Below, piece after piece: positions 57,146 through 64,000 of a stretch of 64,000 nucleotides of DNA (positions are counted from its first letter, which is position 1; each line of letters starts with the position of its first letter). A program made the translations under genes and the position numbers. Origin of the DNA: Microbacterium galbinum (lineage in GTDB: Bacteria; Actinomycetota; Actinomycetes; Actinomycetales; Microbacteriaceae); contig NZ_CP078077.1 in NCBI RefSeq assembly GCF_023101185.1, positions 1,765,630 through 1,829,629 of the forward strand, in the 5' to 3' direction. A model generated the notes under the pieces. That model was not told where the DNA came from and ran no database searches. It was given only the letters and a program-made list of their open reading frames with translations.

Positions 57146-58599
57146 ACGCGGTCCTCGATCTCGTCGGCGTCGCGCTCGTGGTCGTCGCGACGCTGCTGAT
57201 CGGCGTCTACGGTCTGCGGATCTCGCGCACGACGAGCGACTTCTTCGTCGCCTCCCGCACCGTGCGCCCGGTGTGGAACGCCTCGGCGATCAGCGGGGAG
57301 TACCTCTCGGCGGGCACCTTCCTGGGGCTTTCGGGGCTGGTGCTGCTCGACGGGGCGCGCGGGTTCTGGTTCCCGATCGGCTACGCGGCGGGGTATCTGC
57401 TGGTGCTCGCGTTCGTCGCCGCCCCCCTGCGCCGCAGCGGGGCGTACACGATCCCCGATTTCGTCGAGGCCCGATTGGAGTCGACCTCGGCGCGACGGGT
57501 GACGAGTGCGGCCGTGCTCATCATCGGTTGGCTGTACATCGTGCCGCAGCTGCACGGTGCGGGCATCACCCTCGTCGTCGTCGCCGGGCTGCCCGAGTGG
57601 GTGGGCGCGGTGACCGTGGCGGTGCTCGTGGCCGCCGCCGTCGCCGCGGGCGGCATGCGCGCGATCACCTACGTGCAGGCGTTCCAGTACTGGCTCAAAC
57701 TCACGGCACTCCTCGTGCCGGTCATCCTCATCGCCTTCGCGCTGAGCGGCGGTCCGCACGACTTCGACCCCGCGCTCGTGTTCCCCGCCGAGGCCGGCCC
57801 CTCGGGGTTCGACGCCTATGAGACGGCATCCCTCCTGCTCGCCCTGCTGCTGGGCACGATGGGGCTGCCGCACGTGCTCGTGCGCTTCTACACGAGCCCG
57901 ACCGGCGTCTCGGCGCGCCGCACCACCGTGATCGTGATCGCGATGGTGAGCGCGTTCTACGCGGTCTCGAGCGGCATGGGACTGCTGGCGCGCATCGCCG
58001 CCCCCGACCTCGCGGTGCCGGGTCTCGCCGACACCGTCGTGCTGCAGCTGCCGTCGCGGGTGTTCCCCGGCATCATCGGCGAGCTGCTGACGGCCCTCAT
58101 CGTCGCCGGGGCCTTCGCGGCATTCCTCGCGACGTCGGCGGGACTCGTCGTGTCGCTCGCCGGGGTGATCAGCCAGGACGTCTTCTCGGGCTCGGTGCGC
58201 TCGTTCCGCGTCTCGGCGCTGCTGTGCGCGCTGGTGCCCCTCGCGATCGCGCTGCTCACGGTGCCGGCGGGGCTGGTCGCGAGCGTCGGCGTGGTGTTCG
58301 TCGTCGCGGCATCCACGCTGTCGCCGGTCGTGCTGCTGGGGGTCTGGTGGCGCGGGCTCACCGCGCGCGGGGCCGTGACCGGCATGGTGAGCGGAGGGGT
58401 CGCGTGCGGGCTCGCGCTGCTCGTGCATGCGGCGATCGACGGGGTCGGAATCGCCGCACCGTATCTCGCGCAGCCGGCCGCGTGGACGATCCCGCTCGCC
58501 GTCGTCGTCACGATCGTCGTGTCGGTGCTCGACCCGCGCGGGCCCTCGCCTCGCACCGACCGGTTCCTCGCCCGCGTGCACACCCCCGAGCGCGGGTGA
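57142..58599 (+). CDS. Sodium:solute symporter (SSS family), cation/acetate symporter-like
   Basis: 485 residues with about 13 helices. Family marks are TTSDFFVASRTVRPVWNASA, ISGEYLSAGTFLGLSGL, GYAAGYLLVL, GMRAITYVQAFQYWLK and GTMGLPHVLVRFYTSP. The closest well-known type is ActP (acetate/glycolate); pyruvate is another possible substrate because of the LytS/LytTR and cstA neighbours. It needs sodium by family rule. It ends the kinase-regulator-DUF485-symporter operon and is followed by an inverted repeat. Confidence 0.9.
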   Translation: MNAVLDLVGVALVVVATLLIGVYGLRISRTTSDFFVASRTVRPVWNASAISGEYLSAGTFLGLSGLVLLDGARGFWFPIGYAAGYLLVLAFVAAPLRRSGAYTIPDFVEARLESTSARRVTSAAVLIIGWLYIVPQLHGAGITLVVVAGLPEWVGAVTVAVLVAAAVAAGGMRAITYVQAFQYWLKLTALLVPVILIAFALSGGPHDFDPALVFPAEAGPSGFDAYETASLLLALLLGTMGLPHVLVRFYTSPTGVSARRTTVIVIAMVSAFYAVSSGMGLLARIAAPDLAVPGLADTVVLQLPSRVFPGIIGELLTALIVAGAFAAFLATSAGLVVSLAGVISQDVFSGSVRSFRVSALLCALVPLAIALLTVPAGLVASVGVVFVVAASTLSPVVLLGVWWRGLTARGAVTGMVSGGVACGLALLVHAAIDGVGIAAPYLAQPAAWTIPLAVVVTIVVSVLDPRGPSPRTDRFLARVHTPERG

Positions 58600-58617
58600 G
58601 GGTTCGCCGCGGGCGGG

Positions 58618-58697
58618 GCCCTTCGACAAGCTCAGGGACCCAGTTCGTGCCGCGACCGCTTACTGGGTCGCTGAGCCTGTCGAAGCGTCCCCCACGA
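58618..58697 (+). repeat. Inverted CTTCGACAAGCTCAG repeats after the symporter
   Basis: CCCTTCGACAAGCTCAGGG at the left and GGGTCGCTGAGCCTGTCGAA at the right form a dyad around about 20 nt. The right half is identical to 54806-54840. It lies between convergent genes. Confidence 0.8.
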
Positions 58698-58716
58698 GAA
58701 CGCGGCACCGCGGGCG

Positions 58717-59634
58717 TCAGAGCTTGCGGCTGCGGGGCATCAGGCGCACGGGCGGCAGCGGAGGAGCCGGGATGCGCACGTCGTGCCCCTCGACCTCTCC
58801 GAAGCGGGCGGATGCCGCCTCCCACTCCTCGCGCGCCTCGGCGATCTCGTCGTGCGAGCGGCCCGCGAAGTTCCACCACATGACGATCTCGTCTTCGAAG
58901 GGCTCGCCGCCGAGGACGAACAGCAGGGCGCCCTCTGCGCTCTCGACCGTGACCGTGTCGCGGGAGTCGCCCAGATAGAGGGTGTCGTTGAGGGAGAGCG
59001 GATGCTCCGCCACCTGCGCATCGCCCTCGACGAGCATCACGGCGTGCTCCCACTCGGGGCGCAGCGGCAGCCGCACGCGGGTTCCCGCGGGCACGACGAT
59101 CTCGGCGCCGACGATCGGGGTGTGCACCGTCGCCGGTGAACGGACGCCGGCGAACTCGCCGAGAACGACGGTGGCGGAGGCATCCGCTCCCTGTTCGGCG
59201 GGCAGGGCGAGCCCGGGCAGCGACGTGTGCCGCTCGAAGCCGGCGGCCCCGTGGCGCGCGGACTCCGGCAGCACCACCCAGAACTGCAGGGCGTCGAGGG
59301 GGATCGGGTTGTCGCCGATCGAGTACTCGGAGTGCGAGATGCCGTTGCCCGCCGTCATGAGGTTGAGCTGCCCGCGGCGCAGGTCGGCATCGCTGCCGAG
59401 CGAGTCGCGGTGGCGGATCTCGCCGACGAGCGGCCAGGTCACGGTCTGCAGGCCGATGTGCGGGTGGGGCTCGACGCGCATGCGGGTGTCGGCGGGGCCG
59501 AAGCGGTCGAGGAAGCACCACGCGCCGATGGTCGGCAGGTTGCGGTGGGGCAGCGCACGCAGCACGTTCATGCCCCGGACTCCGCCGAGGGGAACCTCGC
59601 GGGGTTCGAGGACGATGCGCCGCTCGCCGATCAT
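58717..59634 (-). CDS. Pirin family protein
   Basis: 305 residues, a bicupin. The N-terminal cupin carries the metal ligands in EPHPHIGLQTVTWPLVGEI, RHRDSLGSDADL and TAGNGISHSEYS (three His and one Glu). The second cupin includes the FAGRSHDEIAEAREEWE end typical of pirins. Bacterial pirins have quercetinase or regulatory roles; sequence does not decide. The ATG at 59634 overlaps the GNAT gene stop by 4 bp, so both share an operon. Confidence 0.9.
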   Translation of the reverse strand: MIGERRIVLEPREVPLGGVRGMNVLRALPHRNLPTIGAWCFLDRFGPADTRMRVEPHPHIGLQTVTWPLVGEIRHRDSLGSDADLRRGQLNLMTAGNGISHSEYSIGDNPIPLDALQFWVVLPESARHGAAGFERHTSLPGLALPAEQGADASATVVLGEFAGVRSPATVHTPIVGAEIVVPAGTRVRLPLRPEWEHAVMLVEGDAQVAEHPLSLNDTLYLGDSRDTVTVESAEGALLFVLGGEPFEDEIVMWWNFAGRSHDEIAEAREEWEAASARFGEVEGHDVRIPAPPLPPVRLMPRSRKL

Positions 59635-59933
59635 GCGCCCGGTCGCTTCGGCCAGCGGATCTCGGCGCCCGGGATCTCGTGCGTCTCGAGGTAGGAGGCG
59701 ATGTAGGGGCACAGCGGCACGATCGCGTCGCCGCTCGCCGCGGCATCCGTCAGCGCGGCCTTCGCGAGCTTCCCGGCCAGCCCCTGCCCCTGGAACGCGG
59801 GGTCGATCTCGGTGTGCGTGAACCGGATCTGACCGTGCTTCGTCACGAACGTGGCGAAGCCGGCGAGCAGGTCTCCGGTGCGGATCTCGTAGCGCGAGGC
59901 GTCGTCGTTGCGGGTGACGGTGATGTCGGTCAT
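59631..59933 (-). CDS. GNAT family N-acetyltransferase, YjdJ/NATD1-like
   Basis: 100 residues, the small single-domain type. RYEIRTGDLLAGFATFVTKH, FTHTEIDPAFQGQGLAGKLA (acetyl-CoA-binding Q-x-x-G-x-A) and VPLCPYIASYLETHE are typical. The substrate is unknown. GAAGGA precedes the ATG, and TAGGTT further up could be the -10. First gene of a two-gene operon with pirin. Confidence 0.9.
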   Translation of the reverse strand: MTDITVTRNDDASRYEIRTGDLLAGFATFVTKHGQIRFTHTEIDPAFQGQGLAGKLAKAALTDAAASGDAIVPLCPYIASYLETHEIPGAEIRWPKRPGA

Positions 59934-59995
59934 CGGGTGCTCCTTCGGGCGTCTGGTTCAAACCTACGCCCGCGCGCGGGAGCGCGGCCGACCCC

Positions 59996-60331
59996 TCAGG
60001 GTGTGGGGATGGCGATGCGGATCACGAGGTAGGCGATGCGGGCGCCGACGGCCAATAGAAGAATGCCTCCCGCGGGTATCCACCACGTGCGTTCCCAGCG
60101 TTTCGCGCGCAGAACGTAGAGAGGCATCACCGCCGCGAACAGGATGCCGTCGAAGGCGAAGAAGGTGACGGTCGTCCACCAGGTCGTCGTGCTGTCGCAT
60201 GCCTCGCCGCACCCCGCGGCGCCGAGGTGCAGCACGAACAAGTAGCACGGGAGCAATAGAGACATCGCAATGAAGATCGTCACCAGGACGAGCCCGACAT
60301 CGGCCTCGTCGAGCCATCGTCGTCGTGCCAT
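59996..60331 (-). CDS. Hypothetical membrane protein
   Basis: 111 residues with three hydrophobic segments (VGLVLVTIFIAMSLLLPCYL, FFAFDGILFAAVMPLYVL, WWIPAGGILLLAVGARIAYL) and a Cys pair in an outside loop (GAAGCGEACDS). The family was not recognised. An ATG 15 bases upstream (60346) is equally possible; neither has a clear ribosome binding site. Single gene, divergent from the DUF1016 remnant. Confidence 0.6.
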   Translation of the reverse strand: MARRRWLDEADVGLVLVTIFIAMSLLLPCYLFVLHLGAAGCGEACDSTTTWWTTVTFFAFDGILFAAVMPLYVLRAKRWERTWWIPAGGILLLAVGARIAYLVIRIAIPTP

Positions 60332-60432
60332 CACGCCGTTCAACATAGAGGTCCCTGTGCAGGAAAAGTGGGCGTGCAGCAGATTTGTGGATAACCGCTC
60401 CGGGTGTCGGTGGCCGTCAGCAGGATCGCCTT

Positions 60433-60776
60433 ATGACGATGACGCACGGCATAGTTCCCGACGACTACCTCACCACGCTTGAGGATCTCAAGACGCACGT
60501 CCGGCAGGCGCGGGTGAGGGCTCAGCGCGTGGCGAACACGGAGCTTCTGATGCTCTGGTGGCGGATCGGGAGAACGATCCAGCAGCGTCTTGCTGCAGAG
60601 GCATGGGGATCTGCAGTACTCGTGCGACTCGCGGCCGACCTGCGGGCGACGTTCCCGAGTATGACGGGGTTTTCTCCAGCGAATCTGCGCTACATGCGCC
60701 GCTTCGCCATAGCTTGGCCTGCTCCCAATTCAATTCGCCAACAAGCCGTTGGCGAATTGCCCTGGAGCCATGTTCC
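60433..60776 (+). pseudogene. DUF1016 (YhcG-like) N-terminal fragment, truncated
   Basis: About 114 residues match the DUF1016 N-terminal domain (LKTHVRQARVRAQRVANTEL, LMLWWRIGRTIQQRL, GFSPANLRYMRRFAIAWP, VGELPWSHV). In intact YhcG-like proteins this is followed by a PD-(D/E)XK nuclease domain of about 180 residues. Here the similarity stops at SHV, exactly where the 67-bp repeat begins; the frame then runs on as unrelated Arg-rich sequence until 60942, into the recQ start. DUF1016 proteins occur in accessory and restriction-linked loci. Regarded as a remnant, probably non-functional. Confidence 0.75.
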
Positions 60777-60843
60777 GGAGGAGGTCTCACGTTCTGCAGG
60801 ACGGAAACGGGGAAGCGCTCCTGCGTTGCGTGAGATCTCCTCC
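60777..60843 (+). repeat. 67-bp nested dyad element (copy 4 of 4)
   Basis: Starts GGAGGAGGTCTCACG and ends TGAGATCTCCTCC; inner GCAGGA / TCCTGC pair. It directly abuts the truncated DUF1016 frame. Confidence 0.8.
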
Positions 60844-60910
60844 GATACGGAGCACGCCCGCCCGGCGACGGACCTGTGGAGAGGGGCGGGCCGGCGTCGG
60901 CGGGGGTCGT

Positions 60911-60916
60911 TACGCT
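60911..60916 (+). promoter_or_regulatory. -10 box TACGCT (leaderless) of recQ
   Basis: TACGCT, then GGAGGG (6 nt), then ATG at 60923. The gap could also serve as a very close ribosome binding site. Confidence 0.55.
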
Positions 60917-60922
60917 GGAGGG

Positions 60923-62974
60923 ATGCCGCAGACTCCCCGTGACCCGTACGCGGACCTGCCGTACGCCGACGAGCCATACGACGACGGGTGGGAGCCCAGC
61001 GCCCCGCCCGAGCCGATGGACTGGGAGCCGCAGGGCGCCGGTTTCGAGCCGCCCCTCGACTGGGGCCCCGGCCCCACGACCCCGGTGTCGACGGCATCCG
61101 CGCCGCGGCCGAGCAGCGAACCCGTCACCCGCCGCGCCACGCCGAGCCGCTACGCGACCGCGCGTGAGGCGCTGCACACGGTCTTCGGCTACGACGATTT
61201 CCGCGGCGACCAGGCCGCGATCGTCGATCAGGTGATCGCCGGCGGCGACGCGGTGGTGCTGATGCCCACCGGTGGCGGTAAGAGCATCACGTATCAAGTT
61301 CCCGCACTCGTGCGCGAGGGCACCGGACTCGTCGTGAGCCCCCTCATCGCTCTCATGCACGACCAGGTCGATGCGCTGCGCGCCAACGGCGTCAACGCCG
61401 CCTACCTCAACTCCACGCAGTCGCCGCAGGAGCGTACCGAGGTCGAGCGCTCCTACATCGCGGGTGAGCTCGACGTCATCTACGTCGCCCCCGAGCGTCT
61501 GTCGAACGCGCAGACCACGGCGCTCCTCCAGCGCGGCACCCTCAGCGTGATCGCGATCGACGAGGCGCACTGCGTGTCGCAGTGGGGGCACGATTTCCGC
61601 CCCGACTACCTCGCGTTGGGCGACCTGGGCGAGCGGTTCCCCGGGGTTCCGCGCATGGCGCTCACGGCCACCGCCACCCGGGCCACGCACCAGGAGATCA
61701 CCGAGCGTCTTCAGCTCGGTACCGCGCAGCACTTCGTCGCCAGTTTCGATCGCCCGAACATCCAGTACCGGATCGTGCCGAAGGTCGACCCGCGCAAGCA
61801 ACTCGTCTCCTTCATCAAGTCGCAGGAGTCCGCCGAAGGCGCGGCCACCGGTCCCGCGGGAATCGTCTACGCGCTCAGCCGCAAGTCGGTCGAGCAGACC
61901 GCCACGTATCTCGCCGCGCAGGGCCTCGACGCCCTGCCCTACCACGCGGGTCTCCCCGCCGAGGTGCGGGCCGCCAACCAGTCGCGGTTCCTGCGCGAAG
62001 ACGGCGTCGTCATGGTGGCGACGATCGCTTTCGGCATGGGCATCGACAAGCCCGATGTGCGCTTCGTCGCTCATATCGACCTGCCCAAGTCGGTCGAGGG
62101 CTACTACCAGGAGACGGGCCGGGCGGGGCGTGACGGCGAGCCGTCCGTCGCCTGGATGGCCTACGGCCTGGGCGATGTCGTGCAGCAGCGGCGCCTGATC
62201 GACCAGAGCCCCGGCGACCGCACCTTCAAGATGCGCATGGGACAGCACCTCGACGCGATGCTGGCCCTGTGCGAGACGGTCGAGTGCCGCCGGCAGAACC
62301 TGCTCGGCTACTTCGGCCAGGAGTCGCAGCCCTGCGGCAACTGCGACACCTGCCTCGAAGACACCGAGACCTTCGACGGACTCGTCCCCGCCCAGAAGCT
62401 GCTCTCGACGATCGTGCGCCTCAAGCGCGAGCGCAACCAGGCCTTCGGCGCGGGGCACCTGATCGATATCCTCCGCGGCGCGTCGACCGAACGCATCCGC
62501 CAACAGGGCCACGACAAGCTCGCCACCTACGGCATCGGGTCCGATCTCTCGGATCAGGATTGGCGCAGTGTGGTTCGCCAACTTCTCGCCCGGAGCATTC
62601 TCATGGCGCAGGGGGAATATGGCACCCTCGCGCCCGGCGAACAGGCCGCCGGAGTGCTGCGCGGAGAGACCGCCGTGCCCCTGCGCAAAGACACGATCGG
62701 GCGTGCGACGACCACGCGCGTACGCAAGGCGACGGCCGCGGATTCGGTGGATGCCGACGACCGGCCGCTCTTCGAAGCCCTCCGGGTCTGGCGTGCGGAA
62801 ACCGCTCGTGAACTGGGCAGACCCGCGTACATGGTGTTCAGCGACGCCACGCTCCGCGCCCTCACGGAGAACCGCCCGGCCAGCCTTGCCGACCTCGATG
62901 GCATCAGCGGCATCGGAGCGAAGAAGCGCGACGACTACGGCGACGCCGTGCTCTCGGTCATCGCCGCCAACTGA
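60923..62974 (+). CDS. recQ: ATP-dependent DNA helicase RecQ
   Basis: 683 residues. After a disordered acidic/Pro-rich start (1-75) comes the helicase core: GYDDFRGDQAAIVDQVI (motif 0), TGGGKS (Lys120), DEAHCVSQWGHDFRPDY (DEAH 213-216), then FDRPNIQYRIV and ETGRAGRDGEPS. The RecQ zinc site follows (CRRQNLLGYFG then CGNCDTC) and a winged helix. The end is an HRDC-like segment (FSDATLRALTENRPASLADL). RecQ unwinds DNA 3' to 5' in recombination repair. Usual E. coli length is about 610, so the N-terminal extension is extra. Confidence 0.95.
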   Translation: MPQTPRDPYADLPYADEPYDDGWEPSAPPEPMDWEPQGAGFEPPLDWGPGPTTPVSTASAPRPSSEPVTRRATPSRYATAREALHTVFGYDDFRGDQAAIVDQVIAGGDAVVLMPTGGGKSITYQVPALVREGTGLVVSPLIALMHDQVDALRANGVNAAYLNSTQSPQERTEVERSYIAGELDVIYVAPERLSNAQTTALLQRGTLSVIAIDEAHCVSQWGHDFRPDYLALGDLGERFPGVPRMALTATATRATHQEITERLQLGTAQHFVASFDRPNIQYRIVPKVDPRKQLVSFIKSQESAEGAATGPAGIVYALSRKSVEQTATYLAAQGLDALPYHAGLPAEVRAANQSRFLREDGVVMVATIAFGMGIDKPDVRFVAHIDLPKSVEGYYQETGRAGRDGEPSVAWMAYGLGDVVQQRRLIDQSPGDRTFKMRMGQHLDAMLALCETVECRRQNLLGYFGQESQPCGNCDTCLEDTETFDGLVPAQKLLSTIVRLKRERNQAFGAGHLIDILRGASTERIRQQGHDKLATYGIGSDLSDQDWRSVVRQLLARSILMAQGEYGTLAPGEQAAGVLRGETAVPLRKDTIGRATTTRVRKATAADSVDADDRPLFEALRVWRAETARELGRPAYMVFSDATLRALTENRPASLADLDGISGIGAKKRDDYGDAVLSVIAAN

Positions 62975-63182
62975 TCCTCTCCACCAGCGTCTCCGTCGAT
63001 GACACGGGGCGCACAACGACGTTTCGCGACCCCGAATATTCTTGAAATGGAATTCACTGAACGCCTAGACAACCATCGAAATCTCCCGTAGAAACACTCT
63101 TACTTGCGCCTGACCGGTAAAGAAGCCGGTTCCTGGGGGGGCCTAGTGACGACGAACTTCGTTCGACATCACGGGAGGGCAA

Positions 63183-64000
63183 ATGAGCAGTACACGAAGG
63201 AGGACTCTGCCCAAAAGCAGAATCCTCGCAGTAGCAGCAATCAGTGCAGTGGTGGTCGGGAGCGTCATCGCCCCGACAGCGGCGGTGGCAGCTCCAGGGG
63301 ACGAGTCTGCCTCCAGTTCGCGGTTCCTCACGGGCAGTCTTCTGCTCGGCGGACTACCGCTCGATGACGTCGTAGCCCTGCAAGGGGTCGAGACGACGAA
63401 CGACGGGTCGACCGGGCAACCGAACGTCTCGACCGGGGCGCTGAACCTCACCGCGTTGAACGCGCTGAGCATCGGCATCCCGAGCGGACTCAGCGTTCCC
63501 GCGCTCTCGAACTTCCTGTCCCTCGGGGCGGTGAATCAGTACTCCGTATCGAATCCCGACGGTTCGAGCCGTGCCGTAGCCGGCGCGGTCGCCGACAACG
63601 GCGTGGTCGATACGACCGGCACCGGGGCCTACCCGGCGAATGCCTCGCTCAACCTGCAGGGTCTGCTCGGCTCGACGGTGACCAGCGTCGTCGGCGATCT
63701 CGACGTCTCGCTCGGGGCGATCAGCTCCGAGGTTTCTCTTGCGGGCGACGGGACCGTCTCCCGCGACTACAACGTCGCCGGAGGAACGGTGACGCTCCAG
63801 CTTCCCGCGGTGGCCGGCCTCACGAACACGCTCGTCGGTACCGGCGGTGTCGCCTCGACCGTCGACACGGCCGTGGGCACGCTCACCGGACCGGACGGCC
63901 TCCTGGCCGGTGCGATTGCAGGTCTCAACGCCGCGCTGACACCGATCCTCGGCAACCCGAACCTGAACATCACCATCACCACCCAGGTGAATCAGGCGCT
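63183..64000 (+). CDS. Secreted protein, choice-of-anchor G-like (partial)
   Basis: 272 residues before the window ends; the gene continues beyond. A basic start (MSSTRRRTLPKSR) and hydrophobic stretch (ILAVAAISAVVVGSVIAP) end in TAAVAAPG, a good signal peptidase I site near residue 37. The mature part is low in charge and rich in Thr, Ser, Gly, Leu and Val, with repeats of the type GALNLTALNAL, GTGAYPANASLNLQGLLGST and LNAALTPILGNPNLNITIT. This resembles the actinobacterial choice-of-anchor G family of surface proteins; the anchor itself would be past the window. GGGAGG precedes the ATG. The 208-bp region before it is A/T-richer and holds no gene. Confidence 0.75.
   Translation, partial: MSSTRRRTLPKSRILAVAAISAVVVGSVIAPTAAVAAPGDESASSSRFLTGSLLLGGLPLDDVVALQGVETTNDGSTGQPNVSTGALNLTALNALSIGIPSGLSVPALSNFLSLGAVNQYSVSNPDGSSRAVAGAVADNGVVDTTGTGAYPANASLNLQGLLGSTVTSVVGDLDVSLGAISSEVSLAGDGTVSRDYNVAGGTVTLQLPAVAGLTNTLVGTGGVASTVDTAVGTLTGPDGLLAGAIAGLNAALTPILGNPNLNITITTQVNQA

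Noticed and set aside
60777..60942. C-terminal part of the DUF1016 frame as functional protein
   Set aside because: It is translation of the 67-bp repeat and the recQ promoter region; Arg-rich and unrelated to the family.
62975..63182. Small gene or ncRNA before the secreted protein
   Set aside because: The 208 bp are A/T-richer and contain no frame with a ribosome binding site and no clear hairpin-T-run unit; probably promoter and 5' leader.

Overview
The window is about 64 kb of high-GC actinobacterial chromosome, most like Microbacterium (Microbacteriaceae). The reasons are: strong G/C at third codon positions, many GTG/TTG starts, an actinobacterial DUF3073 protein, a C-terminal PurF piece, a choice-of-anchor G-like secreted protein, very frequent GGATGCC/GGCATCC words, and many promoters whose TANNNT -10 box ends 6 nt before the start codon (leaderless mRNA). 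I see no rRNA, tRNA, CRISPR array, prophage or insertion sequence. The genus is inference; no search was run.

Left part (1-21.8 kb): the purF end and an MFS exporter; a MOSC protein; DUF3073; universal stress protein; a CatA-type acetyltransferase; a PadR/DUF4097 pair with a perfect 18-bp dyad over its promoter; a TipA-like MerR regulator with an internal ribosome binding site; nitroreductase; a FAD/Rieske oxidoreductase; a CrcB fluoride-channel pair; TetR plus an RND pump; aldose epimerase; a DEAD-box RNA helicase with a repetitive arginine-rich N-terminus; YaeQ; and a radical SAM protein split by a full-length LAGLIDADG intein exactly at its FeS cysteine motif.

Middle part (21.8-41.2 kb): a large carbohydrate-acid catabolic locus. 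It has a beta-helix glycosidase without signal peptide, a sugar ABC importer (two permeases and a lipoprotein), a GntR/FadR regulator, then a tightly overlapping run: enolase-superfamily dehydratase, MBL-fold hydrolase, Gfo/Idh/MocA oxidoreductase, CaiB/BaiF CoA transferase, a signal-less solute-binding-protein-like protein, enoyl-CoA hydratase, FAH-family hydrolase and a ketoglutarate-semialdehyde-type dehydrogenase. Converging on it are an aldo/keto reductase (L-fucose dehydrogenase-like), a KduD-like SDR and a zinc alcohol dehydrogenase. A RelE-type toxin-antitoxin pair sits inside the locus. Sugar dehydrogenase, dehydratase, keto-acid hydrolase and semialdehyde dehydrogenase fit oxidative breakdown of a deoxy-sugar or pentose such as L-fucose. 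The CoA transferase, crotonase and cytoplasmic binding protein have no place in the textbook route, so this is the best candidate here for an undescribed pathway.

Right part (41.2-64 kb): a VanY-like carboxypeptidase; acyl-CoA dehydrogenase; a RHH/MazF toxin-antitoxin pair; an ECF transporter (fused ATPases, T component, two YkoE-like S components) with a siderophore-interacting reductase and a DtxR/IdeR-type iron box; a UvrA-like ATPase; CstA and YbdD; a LytS/LytTR two-component system next to a DUF485-like protein and a sodium:solute symporter (likely a pyruvate or small-carboxylate locus); pirin; GNAT; a DUF1016 remnant; RecQ; and the start of a large secreted protein.

Gene-poor gaps are filled with several families of dispersed inverted repeats. 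One is a 67-bp element present four times at exactly constant length. One copy abuts the truncated end of the DUF1016 gene, and members of another family are translated inside a MerR linker and inside the ECF ATPase.
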